Assembly: GCA_012845835.1 (NCBI GenBank)
Contig: JABAKD010000029.1
Coordinates: forward strand, 2,362,970 to 2,426,969
Reading direction: 5' to 3'
DNA from: Undaria pinnatifida
Taxonomy: Eukaryota; Sar; Phaeophyceae; Laminariales; Alariaceae
Length of the DNA: 64,000 bases
The notes under the pieces were generated by a model. The model was not told where the DNA came from, made no database searches, and saw only the letters and a program-made list of their open reading frames with translations. A program made the position numbers and the translations under genes. Position 1 is the stretch's first letter. Each line of letters starts with the position of its first letter. Positions 32,118 through 43,677 of this stretch are shown here, in pieces.

Positions 32118-33110
32118 TTATAACCGGGTACCTTTGGGGGTCTTATTTGTTGAGGAACGCTTCTTGTGTTTTTTTCGTGGAAAGCTCGGGACCGTAGCCC
32201 CTGGAGTACTATTGTGTTTGCGGTTCGCCAATCCAAACCTTTCCAAAATGGAGTTGTTGCAGTCCTCCTGGCTGGTCATCAGAGTTGTCTTCTGACGATC
32301 TCGCGTGGCCTGCATCCCCAACACAAGCGATAGCTCGCCCATCTCGGCATTCTTGATGTCTCCATCAACTTCCTCTTGATAGGTAAAATCACCTCGACGT
32401 TGTCACTGATCATGAGAAGATCATCCACGTAGAGTGTGAGGATGATGATGACACCGCTGTGGTTGTAGATGAAGACGCAGATAACATAATTGAGTATGAC
32501 AAATCCGATCGAAGTAAGGACAGGATCGATGGTATTAAACCAGTTCCCGGGGCTTTGTGCTCCAGCCCTTGGAGATTTTTCTCCAGCTTCATGACTAGTG
32601 AACTCCCATTCTTGTCCTTGGTCTCAAAACCACGTGATTGTCCCACGAACACTCCCTCCTCGATGTCCGCGGACAGAAAAGCAGTTGTCGCATCCAGCTG
32701 CACCACATCCCAGTCCTTTTCGCGGCGATCGCCAGCATCATTCGAAAGTTCAGCAGCCTGCAAACTGGAGCGAAAGGCGCTGCCGCAGTTTTGTCCTGGC
32801 ACCTGGTGCTAACCTTGAACCACTGCGCGCGCCTTGTGGGTCTTATCAGGTGTAATTTTGAATACCCAACTGGATTTTATGAGTCTAGCTTGTAAACCTT
32901 GAGGTATTTTAAGCTCTTCATTATTTCTCGGAGGAAGAACGCCAAAGTTTAGCGTCGGGCTGCTTCATCGCTTCCTGAAAAATCTTCGCAATGATCGGTT
33001 GCGAGGGCCTCACAACATTCGCATACTCCACGAAATATATAAAGCCGTCCTTGTGGGTGGCATTCGGAAACTCCCCCTCCGTGTATAATGCGTGTGCGTG
33101 GCCGAGATGA
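32118..33110 (-). pseudogene. Copia element 2 reverse transcriptase
   Basis: The palm block DVVQLDATTAFLSADIEE lies near 32,640-32,700. The catalytic YVDD (LTLYVDDLLM) is encoded at about 32,415-32,435. The downstream block ELSLVLGMQATRD and a run to NSTPGATVP (32,118-32,342) is the typical copia RT end. Each block is in a different frame, so no functional enzyme is made. Confidence 0.75.
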
Positions 33111-33111
33111 T

Positions 33112-33700
33112 CTAACCGTTTGAGTTCGCTGATGGTCCGGGCGTTAGGTGCGCTGGTAACCTATCTGGTACGATGTGTCGGCGTAGAACTCGTGCCGAAA
33201 CCACGTCCATCGCGCGACTTAGCACTCCCACGCACAGGACTGCGTCCACCGAGCGAACCACATCCACCGCGCGACGTAAACTTCCACACGCAGAACCACC
33301 ACGCGACGGATGACCGGACGGTGCAGAACCAAACGGTGCAGAACCAGACGATGCAGAAGGGTTCATTCCGCCGGGCGAAGGAGGACTGTCTCCCGCAGGC
33401 GAATCAGGGCTTTCTCCCGCAGGTGAAGCAGAGCCTTCTCCCACAGGCGAAGTTTCTGATGTATCTTCAACAGGTGGAGTCGAGCTAGCAGGACTGATAC
33501 CAAGGCCACGGTCAGTTGTGTAGCGAATTTGTTCGAGAAGATCACGCACTGGCGGGTCTGCAACGACTGGATCAGGAGAAGGCGAAATGCTAATGTCTCG
33601 GTTGAACGCGCGGTTTCACACGTCTCGCACACCATGTCGCCGTAGTCGTCGTGGATCAACTCCCCCTCATCGTAGCCATTCACCAAGTCCGGTTGAGGAT
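33112..33700 (-). pseudogene. Copia element 2 integrase-RT linker
   Basis: Proline/serine/glycine-rich, with an internal repeat of about 24-27 nt (gaatcagggctttctcccgc-type units at 33,360-33,450) encoding SPAGE-like units. Such variable linkers are normal between copia integrase and RT. Confidence 0.5.
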
Positions 33701-34740
33701 CTAGCGTACATTCCTCGTTTCCGGATTGTAACCCGAAACGACTTGCTGTCCATGCTGTACCCGACGAGGCGTCCTTCCGAAGGGCGGTGCTACAGCTCTC
33801 TGGTGCGGGTTTCCACATGCACGAACGCCCAAGCCCCGATCGCCCGAAGGTGTCCGAGGTAGTCCGAGGTAGGCATCCTTGCCGTAGAAGGCCTTGTACA
33901 GCTCCCCGTTAGCCAATGCCGCGTGTGGAGCCTGGTTGCTCAGGTATAGGCAGCCGCCTGCATCAACTCTTCCCGGAGGAATTCAAGTACACTTGAATCG
34001 GCAGGCAAGCAGCGCACGATGCCAGTCGGCGTTCGTCCCGCCCGCTCATTTGTTCCGATCTGCTGAGGAGGGTTAGGAGAAGCAAACTCTACCTTGATGC
34101 TGGTGTCGAGACAGTGGTAATTACGTACAACATCACTCGTAAACTTCGCACCTTTGCCCGCCTGGAGACGAACCAAGCGCAGTTCTGCAGGAATCAGGAC
34201 AACCTTCTTTGTTGAACAACTTGAGGAGTCGACCGATTGTGGTTTCTCCTTGATGAAGTATATCTCCTTCCACTTCGTATGCTGATTGACGAACTTTGTG
34301 ACAGTTGTAACCACCCAGCGCGTGAGGGGTGATGGGCCCCATGGTGTCAACGATGACTAGCTCGAAAGAAAGCTGTACGCCGTTCGTTGTCTGCTTCGGG
34401 TGTGGTTGTTGCTCACTTTTACCCACAGGACAAACATCGCATGCCGGCATCTCGCCGTGTACTCGACGCCATTGCCCGGCAGCTTCCCCAGGGCACCCAT
34501 GCTTTTGCGATTGATGTGCCCGATGCACCGGTGCCACAGATCAGCAGACTCAGCCCGCAAAGCGAGACCATCGGCGTTGTCTTCCAAATCCACAAGGTCG
34601 CCAGAACCGCTCGCAGGCTCCACATCGATAAGACATAGCGTTACCAGTCGTTTCGTCAATTCCCAACTGCTGCATCGGTAGGACGACGCCGCCCTTCTCC
34701 AACCTGAGTTTGTCAGGGTGAAACAACGGAGCGGCTTCAT
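33701..34740 (-). pseudogene. Copia element 2 integrase
   Basis: The pre-integrase zinc segment (LWHRCIGHINRKSMG; CDVCPVGK) lies at about 34,430-34,570. The core has the first Asp in VDTMGPI (near 34,340), a second-Asp block weakened to RLQAGKGAKFTS (near 34,150; the usual Asp is replaced by Gly and Glu by Lys), and the Glu block IGTNERAGRT (near 34,050). The C-terminal part follows (33,701-33,916). Frameshifts separate each block. It would not be catalytically competent. Confidence 0.7.
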
Positions 34741-34776
34741 TTTTCATCGCCGTAGCGACACATAATAGGTGGTTGC

Positions 34777-35361
34777 CTAGTCCTGGTACCACAACACTGC
34801 GCGAAAGGAGATGTGCCTCCCATCATCGTCGGTAACAATGCCATGGACAGTACTCGTTGCAACACCTTTCAGAATATGCTGGCCAGCTGCGACGATCATG
34901 TGTGGAACAGCGAGAACTTCGAAATTCGCCCATATATTCTTGCGCCCTGGCGTAAGGCACGGGTCGATGAAGTGGTCGCTCGCTCCGCTATCCACCAGGA
35001 TCCTGATGAACAATCCGTCCGATCTGAAAGTTGCATCCGACAGATCTGCAGAGGTCGTCATGAACGCGCCAAACATCCCGTGGGGTAAACGACGTGTCTG
35101 CCGGGGCGTCTCCGAGGGAACAGTCGCAGGTGCATCAGTTTTGGCGGAGGTCTGCAAGGGGCGTCCCAGAAGTGGAAAACGACGCAGACGCTTCGGCGAG
35201 GAAAGCACCCATCGCGCTGAAAGAGAACCCGAGCGTAGGCGGCTCGGATTGTGGTGGTTGCGCCAGGTGAGCACTCCCGACGGAAGCGAAGCGTGATTGG
35301 TCAGATGGTTTGAGAACCGCCAAGTTTGCAGCCAACGACTAGAGTTCTTTCTGTATGACAT
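34777..35361 (-). pseudogene. Copia element 2 aspartic protease region
   Basis: A 194-codon frame carrying the intact catalytic motif ILVDSGASDHFIDP (about 34,970-35,010) and a following strand region (VPHMIVAAGQHILKGVATST). The protease would cleave the gag-pol polyprotein. It is the best preserved domain of this element. The upstream part (35,100-35,361) is the gag-protease linker. Confidence 0.7.
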
Positions 35362-36236
35362 TCGGCGTCATTGTGCGTGTTGGTCTTGTGAAAGGAATAC
35401 CACTTGGGTTTGGGCGAAGGATCGCCGCCCCTGCCTTTCTTACCCTTTTTCTTTCCCCGTCCGGAACGACCGCAAGCGCAGGGCAATCATGTTTGAAGTG
35501 CCCGAAGCAGTGGTGGCAGTGACCGGCGCTTGACGCGGCCGCCATCGCTGCGCCTCGACCACATTGATTGAAGGCGCCCACGATTTTCTCGACTGAGAGC
35601 CGATGCGGGAATTTATTGCGCCGTCCGCTTCAGCTGCTCATATCCGAATGAGGATTCGCTGAAGTGCATCTCCCTGATGAACTGGTATTATTTGAGGAGA
35701 TCGCGAAGATCATTTTCGTAGGAATCGTGGGAGATTGTCCCCCCCACGTCGCCGAGGCGCAGCCGCAGGTTGTCCATTGTGCCGAAAAAGTCGGTGAGAT
35801 CACCGCCGGATTTCATGTTCTTGGTATGGAGTCCCTCCCGGTATGAATGTCGAGCTTCCTTCGTGTTGCCGTCAAACCGTTGTTTGAGCGCCGTTTATGC
35901 GGCGGCCCCGTCACCCAAGGAACCGGGAGTCTTTCCCTGGTGAGCTCTAGCGGTGTTATTCGCAGACCCTGAGTTCGCGAAGAAAATGATGGAGAAAAGC
36001 CCGTTGTTGGCCTTCTTCCAAGCAGCGACGTTGACGGCGTTGGGCCCGTCGTCTGAAGGGCAAGGTTTCTCGTCGAGCACCCGGTGCATTTCCGGCTTGT
36101 AAGAGCAGACTGCCTGATAGACCTTCGACCCCAACTCGCCGTAGTTGTTGGCCTGGCTATTGCACTTTCCGATGGTATCCAACGCGCGGTTGAGCCCAGA
36201 AGTTGACGATTCCGGCATCTTTACCCAAGTCTCCAC
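35339..36236 (-). pseudogene. Copia element 2 gag
   Basis: The capsid part (35,895-36,236) contains AVNVAAWKKANNGLFSIIFF, a typical copia gag helix block, and ends near GKTPGSLGDGAAA. Downstream, 35,600-35,890 continues it in other frames. A zinc knuckle at about 35,490-35,525 (CHHCFGHFKHDC) has only two residues between the second Cys and the His instead of four, so it is probably non-functional. The start chosen by similarity of layout is near 36,213-36,236. Confidence 0.65.
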
Positions 36237-36240
36237 GCAA

Positions 36241-37214
36241 CCCCAAAACTCAAACTGGTGCCACGCGCAGGGCGCGCAGGTTTCGCACGCGTGTAAAGTC
36301 CGGAGTACCTAAAATACTCGACGCTCAAAACAACGGTGCAGGAGGTTGATATAGTGCTACGCGTATGTAGGCTTAGGTAGATTGCAGCTCGGAAGCGTAC
36401 AACTCACGTCCGTCGGATACTATCCAGTGTACGCCCGGACTCCTGAGCTTCACGAGGACACAGTTCCGACTTGCAACAGGTGGCTAAGCTGCGGTGGTGT
36501 GTTGTCGGAGTTGCCAACTCCGGCCACGTCCTGCAGGCACACGGGTCAGATGTACTATTCAGGCTTACTACACGTCTTTCGGTGCAAACTTTGCGGCTGC
36601 AGCACATGCCCCGAAAACAGCACGCGAAATATATCTCGGATAGAATACACCGCGCGTGAACCACGCCCTGGCGATGACGTGAGTCGATTCAGGTCAGTAT
36701 GCAGCAAAATATTTCTACCCAGCCTATGTAGTCAGATCCTCACCATACACACGCCACCAAGACGGCACTCAGCACGCGTGGAATATATCTTGGACAGACT
36801 TCACCTCGCGCAATCTACGCGCAGGCGATTTGGATGTCAGTTTACACACACGTGGAACACCAAAACGGTACCCTGCACGCCGAACCAACAACCAAATTTG
36901 TACAACTTTATTGGCAGACCGGAATCAACGCCTCGAATTAAGCCTCCGAATGCTTTACGCACAGCAGTATCGTACCGAATGTGCAGTCGTGAACCCAGAT
37001 GATCAGTCCGGGACCTATAGTAAGCTGATTGACTCAGTGTAGACCTCCAGCAAAGAGCTCACTCCAGTAGAAGCTCCCCCGCGGGGAAAGATGTTTGTGC
37101 ACGTATCAGCACTCGATGACGGCAGGTCGCGTCGACCTATATCTACTCGCCACACTCGAGGCTCACAACCTTTTGCGGGTATATTGTAGTACACCCTGGA
37201 CAATGGCAGAGGCT
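36241..37214. other. Unassigned region right of copia element 2
   Basis: A 206-codon plus frame (36,382-37,002) is present but contains a diverged DNA repeat (cacgcg..aatatatct(c/t)gga(t/c)aga at about 36,618 and 36,774) and no recognisable domain. I regard it as non-coding leader or repeat. Confidence 0.35.
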
Positions 37215-37478
37215 GTGCCTCCCTACGTTAGTCGAGGTGGTGGCACTGCGAGCAGAGAAGTGGAAGGTACTTTTGCTGTGAAGAAGATGACGAGATGTTG
37301 TAAACACGTTGCCTAGGTGGCCAACACACACAGATATATTAACCATGTGCCTCCCTACGTTAGTCGAGGTGGTGGCACTGCGAGCAGAGAAGTGGAAGGT
37401 ACTTTTGCTGTGAAGAAGATGACGAGATGTTGTAAACACGTTGCCTAGGTGGCCAACACACACAAATATATTAACCAC
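37215..37478. repeat. Near-perfect 132-bp tandem duplication
   Basis: Two copies (37,215-37,346 and 37,347-37,478), nearly identical, starting gtgcctccctacgttagtcg and ending in a block with atatattaacca. Confidence 0.95.
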
Positions 37479-38013
37479 AGAGTGTGCAGGAGTCTAGAAG
37501 ATGGCAGTTTCCCAGAGACGGCACAAAGACGCTAAGATACCATGGCGATCGAGAGAGATCCACAAAGAGTGAAGTACAGCATCCACAAAGTAGATACTGC
37601 TACAGCAGCGATTTCCCCGCATACGTTACGTGCGAACCGATACATATGAGATCTACGATACAAGAGCAGTGTTGCTGAACATTGTCTATAGTACATGGAC
37701 ATGTCCCAACATTTCCCTAATTGGATGTAATCAAGTAACAAAATGCGTGTGGTGAAATTACCAGCGATACATACTCTGGAAAAAAACGAAAATCAGTCTA
37801 CTAGGCGTTCAACACGCCCCCTGAATATATATCTAGAGACACATGCAACCAAAATATAACTTTGGACGCTGGTTCAGTACAGCGAAAATGAGCATTATTC
37901 AGTTGATTATATATACGTACGTACTCGATCCCTCGAGAAAGTCCACCAATACAGATAGTACAGCTATATTATATGCTGGGTGTACAGTCGTATCACAAAA
38001 TGTATAATCGTAA
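37479..38013. other. No gene recognised
   Basis: AT-rich sequence without domains. Confidence 0.35.
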
Positions 38014-38423
38014 TGCTTTTACGCGGACCAGCGATCTACATTTTAGAAAAATAAAACGTCAGAACGTATACCATGGTATGCTGTACGGTTACTACGCCTC
38101 GTCAATGGAATACTAAGAACAAGTAAGAAATAAAAATAAAATCGAATAGCAAATGTGGACGTATACATGTGCCCAGCGCTATACTACTATGTGCCACATG
38201 CAGTGTGTGAGCATGTATGATGCACGCACTCGAAAAGAAACCTACGTAGAAGCCAAAGAAAGAACCCAACGAAGCTGGGCCCTGTACCCAAAATGTGCAT
38301 CACGCGTTGCATGAGGTAGGATGATGCATACTAGTGTAATGTTGATGTGTACTCGTATAGTACTACGTGACGAGCCATGCGCAACGCCAAAACTAAGCCG
38401 AACAAAGAAGATATTGAGAAACA
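38014..38423 (-). repeat. LTR-like sequence related to 30,679-31,088
   Basis: Starts TGCTTTT, ends AAACA, and is followed by cctcccccc and about 35 bp of shared inner sequence ending acagtaac (38,463). Because the tract lies on its right side, it looks like the 3' LTR of another element continuing to the right, or a shared LTR of a tandem pair. Confidence 0.5.
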
Positions 38424-38476
38424 CCTCCCCCCATAAACAAATAAAATACGAAAAGACAGTAACCTAGCTTGTATTG

Positions 38477-38863
38477 CTAACGGATCCTCTGCTCCCTAGA
38501 TAATTTGCTGCGTTGTTGCTGCTGTTGTTGCTGTTGCTGCTGTTGCTGAAGATGACGACGATGATGACGCCGTGTTATTGCTCGTAGATAGCTGTTTGCC
38601 GGGTTGCTGAATGAAGTTTGCTGCGCCACCCAGCTGATGCTGTAGATGCTGATGATGATGGTATGACGGCAATGATCGATGTAGACCTGATGAGGAGCGT
38701 AGTAATCTCGTCCTCTCGTGGTCATCGCGCCTTGGTAGGTCGTAGAGGGATGCCTCCCGGCTGGTGATGTGGTTGCTGGTTGTTTTGCTGTGTTGTGGGT
38801 CCTGGGTTCCGCAGCTGTAAATGTGGTGCAATTAGTTTGCTGCGTCCCCAAAAGGAAATTCAA
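38477..38863 (-). CDS. Glutamine-rich ORF, likely C-terminal part of a degraded protein
   Basis: A 128-codon frame: Thr/Ser/His-rich, with a run of 12 glutamines encoded by 38,512-38,550 and a basic tail (RSKLSREQRIR). It directly follows the unknown coding region at 38,875-39,401 on the same strand. No domain recognised. Confidence 0.3.
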   Translation of the reverse strand: MNFLLGTQQTNCTTFTAAEPRTHNTAKQPATTSPAGRHPSTTYQGAMTTRGRDYYAPHQVYIDHCRHTIIISIYSISWVAQQTSFSNPANSYLRAITRRHHRRHLQQQQQQQQQQQQRSKLSREQRIR

Positions 38864-38874
38864 CTATCATTAGA

Positions 38875-39420
38875 CTAATTGTAGCAAATTGCCAAATTTT
38901 GGAAATACTTCGAAAATCTTTCAGCATGCTGAAAAACGGGTTTTACGCATTGATTTGGGGCTGACGAACCAAGTAGCAGGTCCGCAATTTTGCCGGAGAT
39001 TCCCTTGGTCACCTGCGTGATAAAGTCTCTGATGTTGGTGTCATTGAGCTGGCGTTGCAAGATCTGCGGGTTGACAATATATTCCTGTCTGGTTCCGGAA
39101 AATGGGAAGATTGGAGGGCGATTTTTACGATAATTTGCTTGTAGAATCTCGGTGAGGTTGTCTGCGTTCCAGTTCACCGCGTGCTTGATGCCGTGAGGTA
39201 AGCTCCCACGGTTCTTGAGGTGTAGATGATTTCGCTGTTGTCGCTGAAGCGGTAGCCTCTGCAGTAGAGGGTGTTGCCCAGTAGTCGTAGACACTGCTGT
39301 TGCACAAGTAGTCGCTCTCTGATGATAGCTGATGAGCTGATGTTGTTACTCCAGTTTGAAGGTGCCGCTATGACAAGGAACCGATGCCTTGACGAGGTCA
39401 TGATGTAGTCGAAGTCATAC
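38875..39420 (-). pseudogene. Unrecognised protein-coding relic
   Basis: Two consecutive frames read like one protein. The first (39,174-39,401) begins MTSSRHRFLVIAAPSNWSNN and continues to YTSRTVGAYLTASS. The second (38,875 to about 39,190) includes NADNLTEILQANYRKNRPP and LNDTNIRDFITQVTKGISGK. Balanced hydrophobic spacing argues for real coding ancestry, with a frameshift near 39,180. I do not recognise the family. It sits beside an LTR-like sequence with a polypurine-type tract, so it could be part of another retroelement. Confidence 0.4.
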
Positions 39421-40925
39421 GACGACAGACGTAGAGCGTAGATAGCATGTACCCATCGCAGTTAGTGACGTACTGTCGATGGTGGTACTTGCATGGGCAC
39501 TGCTCTTGAAGTTTAATTGGCCGTTTCGTGCACTGAGGCGAAGGTGACGGCTAGTGACGGCTAGTGCCGTGTTTTATTCCCGTAAAACCATGTACTCGCT
39601 GTTGTTGTGTTGGGTTTTGTTTGAGATGCAGGCTCCACTGGCTACAGTTTGAGCTGATATTCCACACCTTGAGACGCCTCTTCGCTATGGGCAAATACCT
39701 GTGACGCACGTTTGATTTTGAAGTAATTTTTCTGCACTTGAGAAAGTGATAATGCCGTTCATCTTGCTGCTTGCGTGGTAGCTTGACAGTGGTTTAGACC
39801 TTGCTTCACACGTAGTGGCGAGATACTAAATTAACAGCATACTTCGACGCAGGAACTTGAAAACAGTTGGGTGAAGATGAATACTTCGTTATTCCGAGTC
39901 GGACATTTAGGTGAAAACATCACCGCAGATGCTGGATGACTAATACCCCGTTATCTTCTTTCTCTTCTTTGGTTTTCACCAGAGTACGTAGATTGCACCT
40001 GCTCGTAGCATGGACATTGTCAGTTCAGTATTCTCCCATTTCTCTTCAGTCTCTTCTTTGGTTTTCAACATTAGGCCACAAGTGCACTCTGCCCAATGAT
40101 CATATATTTTTCTTCTCCCCCACAAGTGATCTTCACAGACACTCCCGCGCCACCTCTGAAGCTCTTATCACAGAGACAGAGCTTCGATACGCATCATTAT
40201 ATGACAAACAGGTCACTGACCACAATCCTCCGGCTTCTCCCTCCCTTCCCCCCAGCCTGGTGGTCCCTCCGGGCTAGTTTATTCCCATATTATTGCATCG
40301 TAGCACGACTGCCGAAGGACCACGCGAGCGAGAGAGAGGTCGGTTTGCTACGGCTGGCGGTGCCGTGCCAACCAACAACAATAGCGACACGTCCCATGAT
40401 CCACCAGGGCAGTTCATGCTCGAGTTTACGCGTATCTTCGGCCTTCTAGGTATAAACCGAAAAAACAGTTCGCTACTGGCAACAGGCGGATTCCAACGAC
40501 ATTGAGTAATTATTCAGGCGGAAAGGACCGTTAGCCAGAGGTTATTTGGCGCAAATTAAATGAGCTATACCATGTCCGCTGTAACACGCGTACTGTTTTT
40601 CGCCAATGGTTATAGCTGTAACGCCAGCTTTACTTTTGGCAGTTGAGCGCGTAGTCTGCGTCGACCGCTTCGCCAAAATATCTTGGTACCAAGCACGCCT
40701 ACTGCGCCGGCCTCCGCCTTTGCTGAATGTGCTCCGGCCGGGTTGGCCCTTCAGCTGTCGCCGCCCCGGCCGATTTTCTCGGCGTGCCTTCGTCGACGGA
40801 AAATTGATTTATTTCGAGGTAGTTTGAGAGCGTTACTCGTACGCCTAATAGACGCGGGGTCTACCTGCCAAAGAGGCTTGCGCGAGACCAAGCCTACGAT
40901 AGGGGGCGGAACCGCATTTTCGCTA
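39421..40925. other. No gene recognised
   Basis: A plus frame at 40,293-40,505 contains a protein-like stretch (DPPGQFMLEFTRIFGLLGI) followed by a possible donor (ctaggtataa, 40,446), but no family or partner exon is visible. A duplicated block (ttctctt(c)tttggttttca) occurs at about 39,958 and 40,048. Confidence 0.3.
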
Positions 40926-40929
40926 CCGA

Positions 40930-41110
40930 GTTTGAGCCACTCGCATGAGTGACTCCCTGTACGTCACGGACGAAAATGCTTTAGGTCGTGTTTCGGGGCA
41001 ACATAGCTTACCATTCTATGATTCTGGATATATTTCGCTAATATTAACCACACGAGAGCTTAAGACCACACGGCGACAGGGGGGTCACTCGTGCGAGTGA
41101 CATCGAGCTG
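40930..41110. repeat. Element family N, copy 4
   Basis: cactcgcatgagtgactcc at 40,939 and gtcactcgtgcgagtgac at 41,085 flank a block with ggcaacatagcttacc. In this copy the hairpin motif occurs at both ends. Confidence 0.55.
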
Positions 41111-41636
41111 TTGCCAACACAAACCCCGAAAGTGACCCCCCGAACGTAGCCTGGGTCGAAACGCCGCCGTTCAATGATTTTTCCTTGTATCCTTACGCCT
41201 TCCCTTGCTCACAGACTCTTCTGCGGGTATGACACGGGGTGAGTTCGTTGGCCACGCCCGGAGGCATGTCGTGGCTCATGATCCCTGCAGAATTGTATAG
41301 CGAGCTTTTGTGAAGGCCTTGGTTTTGCTACCCCTCCCCCCCAAAAACAATTCTGGTATGTAATAGTTGGCCTCGGTTGGCACCGACGCTGTAAACACTA
41401 TATGTATATTGGGGTGCGTGGGCGTTGGTTGCCAACGACGCCGTAAAACATGCCAATCACCGCGTGAGCTAGAGCACCATGGTGCAGATTTTTTTTTTGC
41501 GGCCACCAGATGGTTACCGAGTAGATAATATTGTGCGGGGGGTGGAGCACAGTATATCCGTACAAGGGGAATGATCGCGTCACGTAGTGTGAATTTGGTA
41601 AGGCACCCACAAGGCAGTTACATAGTAATACCCATT
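41111..41636. other. No gene recognised
   Basis: A short duplicated block (gttggNNNNNaccgacgctgtaaa / ttggttgccaacgacgccgtaaaa) occurs near 41,375 and 41,428. Confidence 0.35.
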
Positions 41637-41925
41637 GCTGTCTCTGGAGTGATCACACCAGAAAAAAAAGTAACTAATTGGTGCTGTCATCCACAAACAA
41701 GAAAGTAGGCACAAGGTGCCGAAGTCCGTCTTTCGAGCGGTTCTTGGAAGGATGCAGTTCACCCTTCATGCATGCGACTCGCCGAACACTTCACGGCGCT
41801 TCGCGCTTGGTGCAAGCAATGTCTGCCTGGTTGATGAAAACCCGACGTGCTCCGTCCCGGCATAGTACGGATGCGAGGGTCTATGGTCATAGAACTACGG
41901 CAATGCACAAACTGAGGACACCCCC
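41637..41925. repeat. Dispersed repeat family Q, copy 2
   Basis: See 19,970-20,280. This copy is followed by a different sequence after the poly-C at 41,925. Confidence 0.75.
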
Positions 41926-41949
41926 CCGCCCAGCGGTCGCCTGGTCCGG

Positions 41950-42633
41950 GGGTGCGTGCCGTCCCCGGTAGCTCCTCCAGCGAATCAGCGTGTGCAGCGT
42001 GATGACCCTGATTCACCAGCTTGCCCAAATTCTGAAGGGCTTTCCGGGAATTGGTGGTTACGGCGTCATCCGCAGCCAGCATGTCAGCCTCTGGGGGGCT
42101 CGGGGTCAGGTCCCCCGTCTGAATCTAGACCCCATTGCGGCCAAGAATCGGGGACGACGCCCGCCATTGCGTCTTTCGCCAACCTTCATGTACCTCGAAT
42201 CTCCCGCAAGCTGCCTCCTAATTGAGCAAGAACGCTCGATTCCGGGACCCCCCTCCTCACCATGTGTCCTAACGCGCCTGTGAGGTCTGCTAGAACCACC
42301 GGTAGGATCCCCGCCCTGCCTGGTTCTAATTGAGGCAGACATTCGCCTCGCCTCTGTCGACGGCAGCCGTAACAACTCAGCTCCCGTACAAAGGCGTGCT
42401 TGTGCATGCTGGGGTAAGGTTTGAACTCTTATTGTTGTGCTTGCCGTCCGACGATGTGCAGTGGTTTGAGTTTCAACGTTTGATCGCTCATAATATTCCC
42501 GAAATAAGAAAGCCACGGAAACGAAAGGGAAGCACAAAAACTCTGACTCCCTTCTATGCCTACTTCCGTCATAATAAGCCTTGCCTATACCTGTAGGCGG
42601 CTGTGTTTTCATTCTTGGTGTCCTTGCTCCCAT
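41950..42633 (-). pseudogene. Unrecognised coding relic
   Basis: Two minus-strand frames look protein-like: 42,186-42,407 (ILPVVLADLTGALGHMVRRG, then VLAQLGGSLREIRGT) and 41,759-42,082 (MLAADDAVTTNSRKALQNLG, then VNQGHHAAHADSLEEL). They are in different frames, separated by about 100 bp. No family recognised. The downstream end runs into repeat family Q, so at least its last third is not protein. Confidence 0.3.
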
Positions 42634-42849
42634 CCTTCTCTCGAAACAAACGTGTTTTTTACGTTACATTCTTATTATAATGTTTAATCGTAGTAGCGCG
42701 CGCATCGGTGCATGCTACTAGTAACAGTTGATCCTTAGCATTTTTTGTCCGAGGCTCCTCCTCTGCGGAGCTTCTCTGTTTGCGAAGTGACTGTTTGCGA
42801 TTTCAAGCGCAGGTTCCATCCTGCCCAACGACGCCGTGTGTGAGGTGTG

Positions 42850-42990
42850 TGGGTGGAACACAGAGTATCCCATAGCAGGTCAGCCAATTCGGCACGCCGT
42901 TGGTGCTATTCACTTTCGCGAAGGCCAGAAGTTGGAGAGACGCAGCTTTACTAATCCCACAAGAGTCGCGATGGCATCTCTGAACAGGAA
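42850..42990. repeat. Repeat shared with 9,275-9,420
   Basis: See that entry. The 30-bp palindrome is not present here. Confidence 0.5.
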
Positions 42991-43288
42991 GGACTCAAGC
43001 CCTTCCCATTATGCGTTCGTTGGGAACGGCCCTACCAACCCAATACCGTCACAGCCGAACACAAAACACTATTCCAACAATACGAAAGCGGACGAATCAC
43101 CTATTTTGAGGCAATTACCGCCCTTCGAAGGCCGTAACATAACATGACATGACATGTACCTTAACTCGAACACCGATCTTGAGCAAACCGGAGAGTGCAA
43201 GGCCCGATTAACGATGACATGACCTAGAAGACACCCAACGGACAATTTTGCCGAAATATAAATGGCATTCCAACGACGACATTGTGGG

Positions 43289-43466
43289 TTAACCCCTTTA
43301 TTTAGAGCCCCCAAATCCCTTCCTATACTAACTTCAAATAATTTTGTAAAAAAGGGTTTCCAGTAGAGAAGGCGTTAACCCCTTCAGAGCCCCCTGACCC
43401 CTCCCTATACTAACTTAAAGTAATTTTGTTAAAAGAAAAGGATTTCCAGTTGTAAAGGCGTTAAGG
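43289..43466. repeat. Tandem pair of the ~90-bp repeat of 60-158
   Basis: Two units (43,289 and 43,375 starts), each with ttaacccctt, tcctatactaactt, taattttgt and gg(g/a)tttccagt. Confidence 0.75.
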
Positions 43467-43677
43467 AATCCCGTCCAAAGTAGCCCAAAAGTGCTACCTC
43501 TCTTGTAGCACGCGTTCGTGGTCACTGGTTACTGGTTATCAGATGGAGCATACCAGGGTACGTACACTGCCTTTTGTTTACTATACCTCGGAATGAAGAA
43601 CATTCGCTATATAAACATGTATAAAATCATTCCTTGGTGTCATGGACTTTGGTCCGGAGTTTTTTGTCTCGGCCTAA

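Larger units (their letters stand above)
31089..36240 (-). mobile_element. Ty1/copia element 2, heavily frameshifted
   Basis: Minus-strand order gag, protease, integrase, reverse transcriptase, RNase H fits Ty1/copia. Every domain is present in recognisable form but split over many frames. A putative 3' LTR lies at 30,679-31,088. The 5' LTR is not certain: the related sequence at 38,014-38,423 is 1.8 kb from the gag start and also carries a polypurine-like tract on its outer side. Confidence 0.75.

Noticed and set aside
36382..37002. 206-codon plus-strand open frame
   Set aside because: Contains a diverged DNA repeat, no domain, odd residue composition, and lies in the flank of a copia element.
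37215..37478. CRISPR-like repeat
   Set aside because: Only two 132-bp direct copies without spacers, in eukaryotic DNA; it is a simple tandem duplication.
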